Notes: generated from the letters alone by a model not told the origin. 64,000 nucleotides of DNA from Deinococcus sp. HSC-46F16 (GCF_024171495.1 NZ_JALJZW010000001.1:620001-684000), one strand, 5' to 3'. Counted from the first letter of the stretch, positions 42,505-57,330 are shown. Made by a program: numbers and translations.

Positions 42505-42903
42505 TTACCGCACGTGAAAGAGCGAGTGGCCGCTGACGGGATGCCCGTCTTCGGACAGCAGGCGCCACACGATCAGGTAGCTCCCGGCCTTCAGGCCTGC
42601 CCGCAGCGGCAGCCGGACGCGGGCGGCCATCCCGGTCAGGGTGGGGGCGGCGTCGGCCCGCGTGGCGGCGTCGTTCTTCGTGGCCAGGGCGGTCGCGGCG
42701 GCCTTGGAGGCATCGGCTCCAGCGGGCAGCGGCACAACTTTGAAGGTGGAAAACCTCAGGTTGATAGGCTCGCTGAAGGTCAGGGTGACCGCCTGCGGGG
42801 CCGCGAGCCGGGCATTCGCGGCCGGAGTGACGGACGTGACCCCGGTGTGGGCGAGGGCGGTGCCCAGGGTCAGGGCGGCCAGGAGGGGAAGGAGGGAGCG
42901 CAT
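42505..42903 (-). CDS. copC: CopC family copper-binding protein
   Basis: A 132-residue exported copper carrier. The signal peptide [18 protein letters not shown] would leave His as the mature N-terminus ([15 protein letters not shown]), which is the CopC Cu(II) ligand. [18 protein letters not shown] is the conserved strand, and [17 protein letters not shown] contains the other His ligands. It is in the middle of a minus-strand cluster between YcnI-like and CopD genes. Confidence 0.92.
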   Translation of the reverse strand: MRSLLPLLAALTLGTALAHTGVTSVTPAANARLAAPQAVTLTFSEPINLRFSTFKVVPLPAGADASKAAATALATKNDAATRADAAPTLTGMAARVRLPLRAGLKAGSYLIVWRLLSEDGHPVSGHSLFHVR

Positions 42904-42913
42904 GGGGGTCCTT

Positions 42914-43366
42914 TCACTTGAGGGTGGTCTTGCTGGCAGGTGCCTGTTCGGAGTCTGAGTCGTCCCACGCGACGACCGAGCCGTCGGCGTAGGTCTGGTA
43001 GACCTTCCAGCTCAGGGTTCCGGCCTGTTCGGGGTTGCGGGCCTGGAAGAAGAAGCGGGCGTACTCCTGGGGAGCGATGCGCCCGCGCCACGTCACCTCG
43101 GTGATCAGGCCGTCCGCGTTCGTCTTGACGGTGCGCGTAAAGCCGGGCGTGACCTGAAAGCGGCTGATCGTCACGCCTGCCGGGACCACCAGCCGGATCT
43201 GGGTGGTGGCGATGTTCTTCTCGGTGGGCACGTTCAGGCGGTAGGTCTCGGAGGCGGCCACCCGGCTCTCGGCCAGCCCCGTCTCGGTGCGGACGGTGGC
43301 GTGGGCGGCGGCAACGGGAACCAGCAGGGCGGCGGCGAGGGCCAGCGTGCGGGTCAGATGGGTCAT
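42914..43366 (-). CDS. YcnI family (DUF1775) copper-associated protein
   Basis: A 150-residue exported protein. The signal peptide ends at VAAAHA or PVAAA, placing a His (HATVRTETG) at or near the mature N-terminus, as needed for YcnI copper binding. [37 protein letters not shown] follows the DUF1775 pattern, and [23 protein letters not shown] has the conserved Trp. The usual C-terminal anchor is absent; it ends [17 protein letters not shown]. It lies 10 bases before copC in the same direction. Confidence 0.87.
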   Translation of the reverse strand: MTHLTRTLALAAALLVPVAAAHATVRTETGLAESRVAASETYRLNVPTEKNIATTQIRLVVPAGVTISRFQVTPGFTRTVKTNADGLITEVTWRGRIAPQEYARFFFQARNPEQAGTLSWKVYQTYADGSVVAWDDSDSEQAPASKTTLK

Positions 43367-43447
43367 GGGTCTCCAGGCATGGATGGGGAGGGGGCGCGTC
43401 CGGGAACAGTCAGGGACGCTGCCCGGCTCGGGGTGGAAGGGGAAAGG

Positions 43448-43801
43448 TCAGCCTGGAGTGGGGGGTGGGGCACGGGCGTCCGCGTGGGCCGGGGCGGGAT
43501 GTCCGGCGTGGGGCATGGGGACCGGGGGGTGGGCGGATGGCTCTCCCCTGCCCGTCAGGGTCGGGGCCGCATCCGGAACGCTGGAAAAGGCCCCCGTCAC
43601 GCAAAAGAGGCAGTGGGCGTCGTGGGAGGGTTGAGGGGTCTGGGGCCTCTCCCCGTGTCCGGCGCCGTGGTGGGCATGGGCGGTCAGGGCGGGGGCCAGC
43701 GCCAAGCCTGGCACGTTCCGCAGCGGGTAGGCCACGCCCGCGAGGACGGTCAACAGGGCGGCCAGCAGATGCAGCGCGTGGAACCACCCCGGACGGGTCA
43801 T
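43448..43801 (-). CDS. DUF2946-like membrane protein with HCxxC motif
   Basis: A 117-residue protein with one N-terminal hydrophobic segment (FHALHLLAALLTVLAGVAYPL), a His-rich linker (HAHHGAGHGE), HDAHCLFCVTGAF in the middle, and a His/Pro tail (MPHAGHPAPAHADA). The HCxxC motif and gene neighbourhood match DUF2946 proteins found with copper genes. It probably handles Cu at the membrane surface. Leaderless: TACACT six bases before ATG. It is likely the first gene of the DUF2946-ycnI-copC-copD operon, with 81 bases before the next start. Confidence 0.7.
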   Translation of the reverse strand: MTRPGWFHALHLLAALLTVLAGVAYPLRNVPGLALAPALTAHAHHGAGHGERPQTPQPSHDAHCLFCVTGAFSSVPDAAPTLTGRGEPSAHPPVPMPHAGHPAPAHADARAPPPTPG

Positions 43802-43814
43802 GGGGCCAGTGTAG

Positions 43815-44957
<1,143 letters not shown>

Positions 44958-44962
44958 AGCGA

Positions 44963-45030
44963 TCAGCTTCCAGCGACCAGCCGCCAGCCGTTGTTTTGCT
45001 GGAAGCTGGTCGCTGGTGACTGGCGGCTGA
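44963..45030 (+). repeat. Permuted heptad inverted repeat between gap and pgk
   Basis: The left arm is built from seven-base units ending in CCAGC or CCAG: CTTCCAG, CGACCAG, CCGCCAG. The right arm is their complements: CTGGAAG, CTGGTCG, CTGGTGA, CTGGCGG. CAGCTTCCAGC can pair with GCTGGAAGCTG (11 bp), CCAGCGACCAGC with GCTGGTCGCTGG (12 bp), or CAGCCGCCAG with CTGGCGGCTG (10 bp). As the modules run in parallel order, these pairings compete. The third one ends next to the pgk ribosome site. Confidence 0.8.
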
Positions 45031-45041
45031 AAGGAGAAACC

Positions 45042-46207
<1,166 letters not shown>

Positions 46208-46211
<4 letters not shown>

Positions 46212-46960
46212 CGGCTGCACCTGTGGGGCCGCGCACGCTGCTCGCCCTGAACTGGAAGATGAACAAGACCCCCACCGAGGCCCGCGCGTGGGGCCGGGAG
46301 CTGGCCGGGGAGTACCGCCGGGGGACGGCGGAAGTGGCGGTGATGGCCCCGGCGATCAGCCTTTACGGGCTGAAGGAAGCGCTGCCCGGCGGCGTGGACA
46401 TCGGCGGGCAGGATGTCAGTGCCCACGAGTCGGGAGCCTATACGGGCGAGATCAGCGCGGCGATGCTGCGGGATGCCGAATGCACCTACGTCATCGTGGG
46501 CCACTCCGAGCGCCGCGAATACCACGGCGAGACGGACGCGGAGGTGGCGGCCAAGGCGCGGCAGGCGCAGGCGCATGGCCTGACCCCCATCGTCTGCGTG
46601 GGCGAGGGCCTGGACGTGCGCGAGCGCGGCGAACATGTGGCGCACACGCTGGGGCAACTGCGCGGCAGCCTGGACGGTGTGGACGAGCGCGTCGTGGTCG
46701 CCTACGAGCCCGTCTGGGCCATCGGCACCGGCAAGACGGCCACCGCTGGGGACGCCGAGGAGATGGCCGCCGCCATCCGGGGCGCTCTGCGTGAGCAATA
46801 CGGCGACCTCGCGGACGGCCTGCGCGTGCTGTATGGCGGCAGCGTCAAGCCGGACAATGTGGCGTCCATCTGCGGGCAGCCCAACGTCAACGGGGCACTG
46901 GTCGGCGGCGCGAGCCTGAAGGTGCCCGACGTGCTGGGGATGTTGGCGGCGCTGGAATAA
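46208..46960 (+). CDS. tpiA: Triosephosphate isomerase
   Basis: TIM-barrel isomerase of glycolysis (250 residues). [11 protein letters not shown] holds the Asn and Lys of the active site, [12 protein letters not shown] the catalytic His, [20 protein letters not shown] the catalytic Glu and mobile loop 6, and [15 protein letters not shown] the phosphate loop. It is coupled to pgk by ATGA. The first eight residues (TAAPVGPR) are an extension before the usual start. Confidence 0.97.
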
Positions 46961-46966
46961 CGAAGT

Positions 46967-46990
46967 GGGGAGGTCCGCCTCCCCTTCCTA
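46967..46990 (+). terminator. tpiA terminator candidate
   Basis: GGGGAGG (46967-46973) pairs with CCTCCCC (46978-46984), followed by TTCCTAT. It lies six bases after the tpiA stop and just before gene-end element copy E. Confidence 0.6.
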
Positions 46991-46999
46991 TAATGGATA

Positions 47000-47043
47000 T
47001 AAGTGAAAGGTTTCACGATAGTCTTGGTCGTGAAATTTTTGCC
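47000..47043 (+). repeat. Gene-end element, copy E
   Basis: Copy E, plus strand, 40 bases after tpiA: GTGAAAGGTTTCACGA, nine bases, TCGTGAAATTTTTG. Both inverted pairs are perfect and the T5 tract follows the second arm directly, as in an intrinsic terminator. It also lies about 45 bases before the asnS -10. Confidence 0.85.
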
Positions 47044-47099
47044 CACATCGTACATTTGCCTTTTTCAGTAGCTCTGGCCGCGCCCCTATACTTCCCCTC

Positions 47100-48443
47100 G
47101 TGACTTTGACGAGCAGCATTGGTGACCTGCGGCAGCATGTGGGCGAGACGGTAACTCTCAGTGCCTGGCTGACCGACAAGAGTGGCAAGGGCAAGATTCA
47201 GTTTTTGAAACTACGCGACGGCACGGGTTTCGTGCAGGCGACCGTGTTCAAGAATGACGTGCCCGAGGAGGTCTTCGAGTCGGCCAAGCGGCTCACGCAG
47301 GAGCAGGCGATCACGCTCGTGGGCGAGGTCCGGGCCGACGAGCGGGCGCCCGGTGGGGTGGAACTCGCGGTGCGGGACCTCTCCCCCATCTCCGAGAACC
47401 GGGACGAGTACCCCATCACGCCGAAGGAACACGGGATCGAGTTCCTGCTTGACCAACGGCACCTGTGGCTGCGGCACCGTCGGCCGTGGGCGGTCGTGCG
47501 CGTGCGCGACAGCGTGCAGCGGGCCGTGATCGACTTCTTCCACGGGGAGGGGTTCGTGCGCTTCGACGCCCCCTTCTTCACGCCGAACGCGGCCGAGGGC
47601 ACGACCGAGCTGTTTGAGATCGACTTGTTCGGGGAGGACAAGGCCTACCTCTCGCAGACGGGGCAACTGCACGCCGAGGCGGGCGCGCTGGCATTCGGCA
47701 AGGTCTACACCTTCGGGCCGACCTTCCGCGCGGAAAAGAGCAAGACGCGGCGGCACCTGCTGGAGTTCTGGATGGTGGAGCCGGAGGTCGCGCCCAGCAA
47801 CCACGCCGAGAACATGGCCCTGCAGGAGCGGCTGGTGAGCTTCATCGTGCGGCGGGTGCTGGAGGAGTGCCCGGCGGAACTGGCGCTGCTGGGCCGCGAC
47901 GTGGAAAAGCTGCGGGGCGCCGCCGAGGGGAACTACCCCCGCGTCACCTACACCGAGGCGCTGGAGATTATCCGGCGGCATATCGAGGAGGGCGACCTGC
48001 CGGACAATGTGCAGGAAGGTGTGCAGCCGGTGGAGTGGGGCGACGACCTGGGTGCCCCGCACGAGACGATTCTGGGCCACCACTTCGACCGACCCGTGAT
48101 GGTCGAGCGGTACCCGGCGGCGATCAAGGCCTTTTACATGCAACCCGACCCGGAGGACGGGCGGCTGGCCCTCTGCGACGACATGATCGCGCCGGAGGGC
48201 TACGGCGAGATTATCGGCGGCTCGGAGCGCATCCATGACTACGACCTGCTCAGGAGCCGCATCGAGCACGAGGGACTGCCGCTGGAGGCCTTCGACTGGT
48301 ACCTCGACCTGCGGCGCTACGGCTCGGTGCCGCACGCGGGCTTCGGCATGGGGCTGGAGCGGGTGATTGCGTGGATCACCGGAATTGACCATATCCGCGA
48401 GGCGATTCCCTTCCCGCGCATGTTGACGCGGATGACGCCCTGA
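47100..48443 (+). CDS. asnS: Asparaginyl-tRNA synthetase
   Basis: Class IIb synthetase (447 residues). The OB-fold is [36 protein letters not shown]. Motif 2 is [28 protein letters not shown] and motif 3 [32 protein letters not shown] is the segment that separates AsnRS from archaeal AspRS (GGSERI here versus SGAQR). Leaderless GTG start: TATACT seven bases upstream. Known Deinococcus biology includes an AsnRS beside a tRNA-dependent route to Asn. An archaeal-type AspRS is the alternative, considered less likely from this loop. Confidence 0.9.
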   Translation: MTLTSSIGDLRQHVGETVTLSAWLTDKSGKGKIQFLKLRDGTGFVQATVFKNDVPEEVFESAKRLTQEQAITLVGEVRADERAPGGVELAVRDLSPISENRDEYPITPKEHGIEFLLDQRHLWLRHRRPWAVVRVRDSVQRAVIDFFHGEGFVRFDAPFFTPNAAEGTTELFEIDLFGEDKAYLSQTGQLHAEAGALAFGKVYTFGPTFRAEKSKTRRHLLEFWMVEPEVAPSNHAENMALQERLVSFIVRRVLEECPAELALLGRDVEKLRGAAEGNYPRVTYTEALEIIRRHIEEGDLPDNVQEGVQPVEWGDDLGAPHETILGHHFDRPVMVERYPAAIKAFYMQPDPEDGRLALCDDMIAPEGYGEIIGGSERIHDYDLLRSRIEHEGLPLEAFDWYLDLRRYGSVPHAGFGMGLERVIAWITGIDHIREAIPFPRMLTRMTP

Positions 48444-48452
48444 AGGTGGCTG

Positions 48453-48477
48453 GCCGGGGACGCCCCCCGGCTTCTTT
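48453..48477 (+). terminator. asnS terminator
   Basis: GCCGGGG pairs with CCCCGGC around a short loop, followed by TTCTTT. It begins nine bases after the stop and precedes gene-end element copy F. Confidence 0.75.
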
Positions 48478-48486
48478 GCTCGTCAA

Positions 48487-48529
48487 TAAGTGAATGTATT
48501 CACGATAGCTCTGGTCGTGAAATTTTTGC
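48487..48529 (+). repeat. Gene-end element, copy F
   Basis: Copy F, plus strand, 44 bases after asnS: GTGAATGTATTCACGA, nine bases, TCGTGAAATTTTTG. The inner base pair of the palindrome is T-A here instead of A-T as in copies B, C and E, a compensated double change shared with copy D. Confidence 0.85.
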
Positions 48530-48565
48530 CGCGCTCTTATTTTTAGGCTGCGCTAGATTGATTCC

Positions 48566-49453
48566 ATGATCGCGTACTGCGAAGTGAGCGCCTTTACCGA
48601 CACGCCGGGCTCCGGCAACCGGGCGGGGGTGGTGCTGGACGCGGACGGGCTGAGCGAGGGGCAGATGCAGGCGCTGGCGGCCTTTCTGGGCGTGCCGGAG
48701 ACGGTGTTCGTGACCCGCTGGGGGGACGGCACGGCGCGGGTGCGGTACTTCACGCCGACGCAGGAAATCGACTTTTGCGGCCATGCGACGGTCGCGCTGG
48801 GGCTGAGGTTGGCGCAGGAGGGGCGCTGGGCGGGCGAGGCGCTCGCGCTGGAAACGCTGGTGGGGCGGGTGCCGCTGCGACTCGAACAGGGCACGGCGGG
48901 CGACTGCCGGGTCTGGATGGCGCAGCAGGCACCGGAGACGCGCCGGGTGGGGCGGGAGGTGCGCCGGGAACTGGCGGCCGCCCTGGGCATCGACGAGCGG
49001 ATGATTCACCGGGGCCTGCCCCTCGCGGCGGCGAGCACGGGGCTGTGGAGCGTGTTCGTACCCGTGATCGACCGGCTGGTGCTGGACGGGATGGAGCCGG
49101 ATCTGGCGGCCATTCACCGGCTGTCGGACGCTCTGGGGGTGAGCAGCGTGTATGCCTACGCGCCCGTGGGCGTGGGGCGCTTCGCGGCGCGGGACTTTGC
49201 CCCGGCGGTGGGGATTCCGGAAGACCCGGTGACGGGGAGCGCGGGCGGGGCGCTGTTCGCGCTGCTGGCGGGGGAAGGCGCGCTGCCGGTGCGGTCCGGC
49301 CGGACCTGCGGGGTGGTGTACCAGGGCCACAGCCTGGGCACGCCCGGCGAGGTGGAGGTGGAGGTCACCGTGGAGGGCCAGCGGGTGCGGGACGTGCAGG
49401 TGGGGGGGTGCGCGGTCCTGAACCACGAGGGGGAGTGGGTGCCGGGCCGTTGA
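48566..49453 (+). CDS. PhzF family isomerase/epimerase-like protein
   Basis: A 295-residue PhzF-fold protein (two diaminopimelate-epimerase-like halves). [26 protein letters not shown] is the opening, GVPETVFV holds the catalytic Glu (near residue 46), [24 protein letters not shown] is the classic second motif, and [24 protein letters not shown] the C-terminal one. PhzF isomerises a phenazine precursor, but most family members have unknown substrates and no phz genes are here. Leaderless: TAGATT six bases before ATG. Confidence 0.9.
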   Translation: MIAYCEVSAFTDTPGSGNRAGVVLDADGLSEGQMQALAAFLGVPETVFVTRWGDGTARVRYFTPTQEIDFCGHATVALGLRLAQEGRWAGEALALETLVGRVPLRLEQGTAGDCRVWMAQQAPETRRVGREVRRELAAALGIDERMIHRGLPLAAASTGLWSVFVPVIDRLVLDGMEPDLAAIHRLSDALGVSSVYAYAPVGVGRFAARDFAPAVGIPEDPVTGSAGGALFALLAGEGALPVRSGRTCGVVYQGHSLGTPGEVEVEVTVEGQRVRDVQVGGCAVLNHEGEWVPGR

Positions 49454-49498
49454 GGCCTGTGCCGAGCGCCAGCGGGTGAACGCGCGTACACTGCCCGG

Positions 49499-50293
<795 letters not shown>

Positions 50294-50297
50294 CCCG

Positions 50298-50894
50298 TCA
50301 AGGACGGAGGCCGCGTGCCAGACCGCCGCGCCAGAACAGGTCGATGCGGAAGGGCCGCGCCGTGACCTCGCGGAAGCCTGCCGCCTCCAGGAGGGCGGCC
50401 AGTTCCGGCACCGTGTAGACCCGCACGAGTGCGCGGTCGTTCAGCGCGGCGAGGCGGGCGAAACCCGGCAGGCCGTTCGGCACGTAGTCTTGCAGGACGA
50501 GGATTCCGCTAGGCCGCAGCACCCGCCGCCACTCGCGCAGGGTGGCGAGGGGATCGGCGAGGTAATGCAGGACGTTCAGGCAGGTCAGGGCGTCGACCGA
50601 AGCGTCCGGCAGGGCGAGGGCCTCGGCGGGGCAGGCGAGCAGGGTCACGCCCCGTCCGGTCAGGGTCCGCGCGGCCACCCCGCGCATGCCCGCGCTGGGC
50701 TCGGCGCCGATCAGCCGCCCATCCGGGAAGCGTTCTCGGGCCAGGGCGAGCAGCGTTCCGGTGCCGCAGCCCACGTCGAGCAGGGTGCCAATGCCCACAG
50801 GCGGCAGGGCGGCCAGCACCTCGCGGGCCGTGGTCCGGGCGGAGCGGCCCCACTGACGGTCGTAGGTCGCGGCCAGGCGGTCGTAGGCTCCCAT
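50298..50894 (-). CDS. Class I SAM-dependent methyltransferase
   Basis: A 198-residue methyltransferase of the UbiE/type 11 group. YDRLAATYDRQWGRSARTTAREVLAAL opens it; motif I is LLDVGCGTGTLLALARERFP, then LIGAEPSAGMRGVAA, ALPDASVDALTCLNVLHYL (motif II/IV) and LREWRRVLRPSGILVLQDYV (motif III). The C-terminal LAALLEAAGFREVTARPF is typical. Leaderless: TACTCT six bases before ATG. Substrate unknown. Confidence 0.85.
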   Translation of the reverse strand: MGAYDRLAATYDRQWGRSARTTAREVLAALPPVGIGTLLDVGCGTGTLLALARERFPDGRLIGAEPSAGMRGVAARTLTGRGVTLLACPAEALALPDASVDALTCLNVLHYLADPLATLREWRRVLRPSGILVLQDYVPNGLPGFARLAALNDRALVRVYTVPELAALLEAAGFREVTARPFRIDLFWRGGLARGLRP

Positions 50895-50911
50895 GCTCCC
50901 AGAGTAGGGGG

Positions 50912-51985
50912 CTAGGCCGCCGGGTAGAAGAACACCGCGCAGGCCAGGATCACGTAGACGCCGAGCAGCAGCAGGCCCTCGAACCAGTTGGTTTCGCCGT
51001 CGCGGACCACGCTGTTGGCGATGACGACGGCTCCGATGATGGCCGCGAGTTCCAGCGGCGTCACGACCAGATTCATGGGCTGGCCCACCACCAGTCCGGC
51101 GAGCACCAGCAGCGGGGCGACGAGCAGCGCGACCTGCACGGTCGAGCCCAGGCTGATGGTCATCGAGAGGTTCATGCGGTCGCGCAGGGCGAACATCACG
51201 GCGGCGGCATGTTCAGCCGCGTTGCCGATGATCGGGAGCAGGATCAACCCGACGAAGAACTCGGTCAGCCCCAGCGAGGCGGTCGCGGCTTCCAGGGTGC
51301 CGACCAGCAGCTCGGACATGAAGGCCACGGCGACGGTGGCGGCGAGCAGCACGCCCACCGCGCGGGGCACGCTCCAGGGAGGGCCGCCTTGCTCGGCGCC
51401 GTCCTCGTCGGCGGTGGAAAGCAGCTCGCGGTGGGTCCGCAGGGTAAAGAGCAGGTAGCCCAGGTAAACCAGCAGCAGCACGGCGGCGGTCGCCTCGCTG
51501 AGGTTCACGTCGAGCCGCAGGACCTCGCCGGGCACGGCGGCGCGGGCGGTCAGGTCGAACAGGGTGGGAATCATCAGCGCCAGCACGCTGACCGTCAGCA
51601 GGCTGGCGATGGTGGTGGCGTTCTTGACGTTGAAACGCTGCTCCTTGAACCGCAGGCCGCCTGCCAGCACTGCCAGGCCCATCACCAGCAGCAGGTTGCC
51701 CAGGATCGAGCCGATGATGCTGGCCTTGACCACATCGAGCTTCCCGGCTTGCAGGGCGAAAAAGGCGATGATCAGCTCGGTCGCGTTGCCGAAAGTGGCG
51801 TTCAGCAGGCCGCCGACCGTGCTGCCCATCCGCGCGGCGAGCTGCTCGGTGGCCTGCCCCATCAGGCCCGCGAGCGGCAAGATCGCCAGCGCGGCACTGA
51901 GAAAGGTCAGTGTGGGGCTGCCGCCGCTGAACTCCAGAAAGGCGGCGACCGGCAGGAAGATCAGCAGGACGTTGAGCCACTTCAT
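50912..51985 (-). CDS. Calcium/proton (cation) antiporter, CaCA family
   Basis: Integral membrane exchanger (357 residues) with 10-11 hydrophobic helices. Two inverted alpha repeats are evident: GNATELIIAFFALQAGKLDVVKASIIGSILGNLLLVMG (near residues 65-105) and GNAAEHAAAVMFALRDRMNLSMTISLGSTVQVALLVAP (near 255-295). The acidic GNxxE Glu residues are the ion ligands. A charged loop (TADEDGAEQGG) divides the halves. This is the CAX type, usually Ca2+/H+. The start ATG overlaps the stop of a five-codon leaderless mini-cistron. Confidence 0.93.
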   Translation of the reverse strand: MKWLNVLLIFLPVAAFLEFSGGSPTLTFLSAALAILPLAGLMGQATEQLAARMGSTVGGLLNATFGNATELIIAFFALQAGKLDVVKASIIGSILGNLLLVMGLAVLAGGLRFKEQRFNVKNATTIASLLTVSVLALMIPTLFDLTARAAVPGEVLRLDVNLSEATAAVLLLVYLGYLLFTLRTHRELLSTADEDGAEQGGPPWSVPRAVGVLLAATVAVAFMSELLVGTLEAATASLGLTEFFVGLILLPIIGNAAEHAAAVMFALRDRMNLSMTISLGSTVQVALLVAPLLVLAGLVVGQPMNLVVTPLELAAIIGAVVIANSVVRDGETNWFEGLLLLGVYVILACAVFFYPAA

Positions 51986-51999
51986 GGAAACTGCCTCAT
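51982..51999 (-). CDS. Leaderless mini-cistron MRQFP before antiporter
   Basis: On the minus strand TACACT is followed after seven bases by ATG at 51999, the same geometry as the leaderless genes here. This ATG reads Met-Arg-Gln-Phe-Pro and stops at TGA (51984-51982), which overlaps the antiporter ATG as ATGA. No ribosome site precedes the antiporter start itself. The short frame would therefore load ribosomes for re-initiation. It is inferred from layout only. Confidence 0.4.
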   Translation of the reverse strand: MRQFP

Positions 52000-52067
52000 G
52001 CCCCGGAGTGTAGGCCGGGCCGGGGTCACGGACCGCAGCGGGTGCCCTCTGTTAGCCTGCCTCCCGG

Positions 52068-54404
<2,337 letters not shown>

Positions 54405-54410
54405 GCACGC

Positions 54411-54605
54411 TCAGGGGCCAGTTCGCTGGGCACGCCGCCACACCGAGACCACTCCGGCCACGATCAGCACCCCTCCCAGGCCGATCACGATGGGTTGCCC
54501 GCTGTCCCAGCCGAGGTAGGCCATCAGCAGACCGCCGAGGAAGTAGAAGAGGCGGCCGCCCAGAAAGGAGAGGGCGTGGATCAGGACCGAGGCGAGTTCG
54601 GACAC
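54411..54605 (-). CDS. Small membrane protein, 64 aa
   Basis: A 64-residue protein with two hydrophobic helices: LIHALSFLGGRLFYFLGGLL and PIVIGLGGVLIVAGVVSVW, ending with WRRAQRTGP. A GTG at 54605 is the likely start, with TACGCT five bases upstream. The longer frame through the neighbouring region is not supported because it would cover the SDR gene on the other strand. No family is recognised. It is convergent with recG. Confidence 0.55.
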   Translation of the reverse strand: MSELASVLIHALSFLGGRLFYFLGGLLMAYLGWDSGQPIVIGLGGVLIVAGVVSVWRRAQRTGP

Positions 54606-54656
54606 GCCCCAGCGTACCGGGCGGCGGGGGCGCGGCGGAGCGCAAAGTTGCCCCGC

Positions 54657-54784
<128 letters not shown>

Positions 54785-54842
54785 GCCGCGTTGTCTTCAC
54801 GGACGCGGCTCTGGGGCGGGGCTTCTCTCTATGCTGGGCCGC

Positions 54843-55664
<822 letters not shown>

Positions 55665-55694
55665 GGGACAGGGAGGGGTCCTCTCCCCCACCCC

Positions 55695-57299
55695 TCACCA
55701 CACCGCGATATGCCCGTCCGTTCGGCTCTCGGTGCCGCCCTCCAGCACCCCCGTTTCGGGGTTGCGCCAGATGATCTGGCCGCGGCCGAAGGAGCCGGGG
55801 TCAAGTTGCACCCGCAGGTCGTGGCCCCGCGCGAGGAGGGCACGCGCCGCCTGGGCGCCGAGCTCGGGTTCGACCTCCACCGCGCGGCCCTGGAGCCACT
55901 GCCAGCGGGGGGCGTCGAGGGCCTGCTGGGGGTTCATGCCGTAACGGACGGTGTTCAGCACCACTTGGAGGTGGCCCTGCGGCTGCATGAAGCCGCCCAT
56001 CACGCCGAAGGGGCCGACCGGGGTGCCGTCGGTGCGCCCCAGGAAACCGGGGATGATGGTGTGGTAGGGCCGCTTGCCGGGGGCGAGGGCGTTGGGATGC
56101 CCCGGCTGGAGGCTGAAGTTGTGCCCCCGGTTGTGCAGGCCAATCCCGGTGCCAGGCACGACCACGCCCGAGCCGAAGCCCATGTAGTTGCTCTGGATCA
56201 GGCTGACCATGCCGCCGTTTCCGTCAGCCGCAGCGAGGTAGACGGTGCCGCCAGCGGAAGGCGCGGGGGTGGAGGGGTCGTGGGCGGTGTCTCCCAGGAG
56301 GGCGCGGTGGGCGGCCGCGTTCCCGGCTCCCAGCAGGCGCTCCACGTCCACCGGGACGTGCCGGGGGTCGGCCACGAAGGCGTGGGCGTCCGCGAAGCCG
56401 CGCTTCATCGCCTCGATCTGGAGGTGCAGTCCGGCGGGGTCGTCGCGGTACGCGGGCAGGTCCATCCCGTTCAGGACGTTCAGGGCGATCAGCGCGGCGA
56501 TGCCCTGGCCGTTGGGCGGAATCTCGTAGACGCGGTGGCCGTCATAGTCGGTGTGAATGGGCGTGACCCACTCCGAGCGGTGGGCGGCCAGGTCGCTGCC
56601 ACGCAGGAGGCCGCCGGTGGCCTGGGCATGGGCGTCGATCTGCTCGGCGAGTTCGCCCTCGTAGAAGGCGGCGCCGTTCGTCGCCCCAATGAGTTCCAGG
56701 GTCCGGGCGTGGCCCTCGCTGCGCCACAGGGCGCCGGGGGCAGGCGTAAAGCCGTCCGGGGCGAAGACGCGGAACCATTCCTCCATGACCGGGAGGTTCA
56801 GGCGGCGGTAGATACGGATGGCCCGCGCCCAGCTCGCGGCGAGAACGGATGAGAGGGGGTAGCCTTCCCGCGCGAGCGTGACCGCCGGGGCCAGCACGTC
56901 CGCGAAGGGCAAGCGGCCGAAGCGGGCGTGGAGGTCGGCCCAGCCGCGCACGCCGCCGGGGACGGTCACGGGCGTCCAGCCGTGGCGGGGCATCTCGCCG
57001 CCGTGGCGCTCCTGCAAGGCGCCGAGGCTGAGGGCAGCAGGGGCCGCGCCGCTGGCGTTCAGGCCGTGGAGTTCGCCGCCCTCCCACACCAGCGCGAACA
57101 GGTCGCCGCCGATGCCGTTGCTGGTGGGCTCGACGACCGTGAGGGCAGCCGCGGTGCCGATCGCGGCGTCGACGGCGTTGCCACCCCGCTCCAGCAGGCT
57201 CTGGCCCACCTGCGCGGCGAGGGGCTGACTGGTCGCCACCATGCCCCGGCGGGCGTACACCGGGCGGCGAACGGTGGGGAATTCAGGTTGAAAGGTCAC
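55695..57299 (-). CDS. Gamma-glutamyltransferase family protein
   Basis: Ntn-hydrolase of the gamma-glutamyltransferase family (534 residues). RRGMVATSQPLAAQVGQSLLERGGNAVDAAIGTAAALTVVEP and SNGIGGDLFALVW are the large-subunit signatures. The processing and nucleophile Thr is in GGTVYLAAADGNGGMVSLIQSNYMGFGSGVVVPGTGI (near residue 350). No signal peptide, so it should be cytoplasmic, unlike the classical exported enzyme. It may hydrolyse gamma-glutamyl or acyl-amide compounds rather than glutathione. Leaderless GTG: TAGCCT seven bases upstream. Self-cleavage is inferred from the family. Confidence 0.9.
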   Translation of the reverse strand: MTFQPEFPTVRRPVYARRGMVATSQPLAAQVGQSLLERGGNAVDAAIGTAAALTVVEPTSNGIGGDLFALVWEGGELHGLNASGAAPAALSLGALQERHGGEMPRHGWTPVTVPGGVRGWADLHARFGRLPFADVLAPAVTLAREGYPLSSVLAASWARAIRIYRRLNLPVMEEWFRVFAPDGFTPAPGALWRSEGHARTLELIGATNGAAFYEGELAEQIDAHAQATGGLLRGSDLAAHRSEWVTPIHTDYDGHRVYEIPPNGQGIAALIALNVLNGMDLPAYRDDPAGLHLQIEAMKRGFADAHAFVADPRHVPVDVERLLGAGNAAAHRALLGDTAHDPSTPAPSAGGTVYLAAADGNGGMVSLIQSNYMGFGSGVVVPGTGIGLHNRGHNFSLQPGHPNALAPGKRPYHTIIPGFLGRTDGTPVGPFGVMGGFMQPQGHLQVVLNTVRYGMNPQQALDAPRWQWLQGRAVEVEPELGAQAARALLARGHDLRVQLDPGSFGRGQIIWRNPETGVLEGGTESRTDGHIAVW

Positions 57300-57330
57300 G
57301 GGGGACAGGCTAGAGCATTTGACAGTTCAT

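Noticed and set aside
47000..48529. CRISPR array from the repeated GTGAAA elements
   Set aside because: Copies are single, kilobases apart, and not separated by spacers of equal length.
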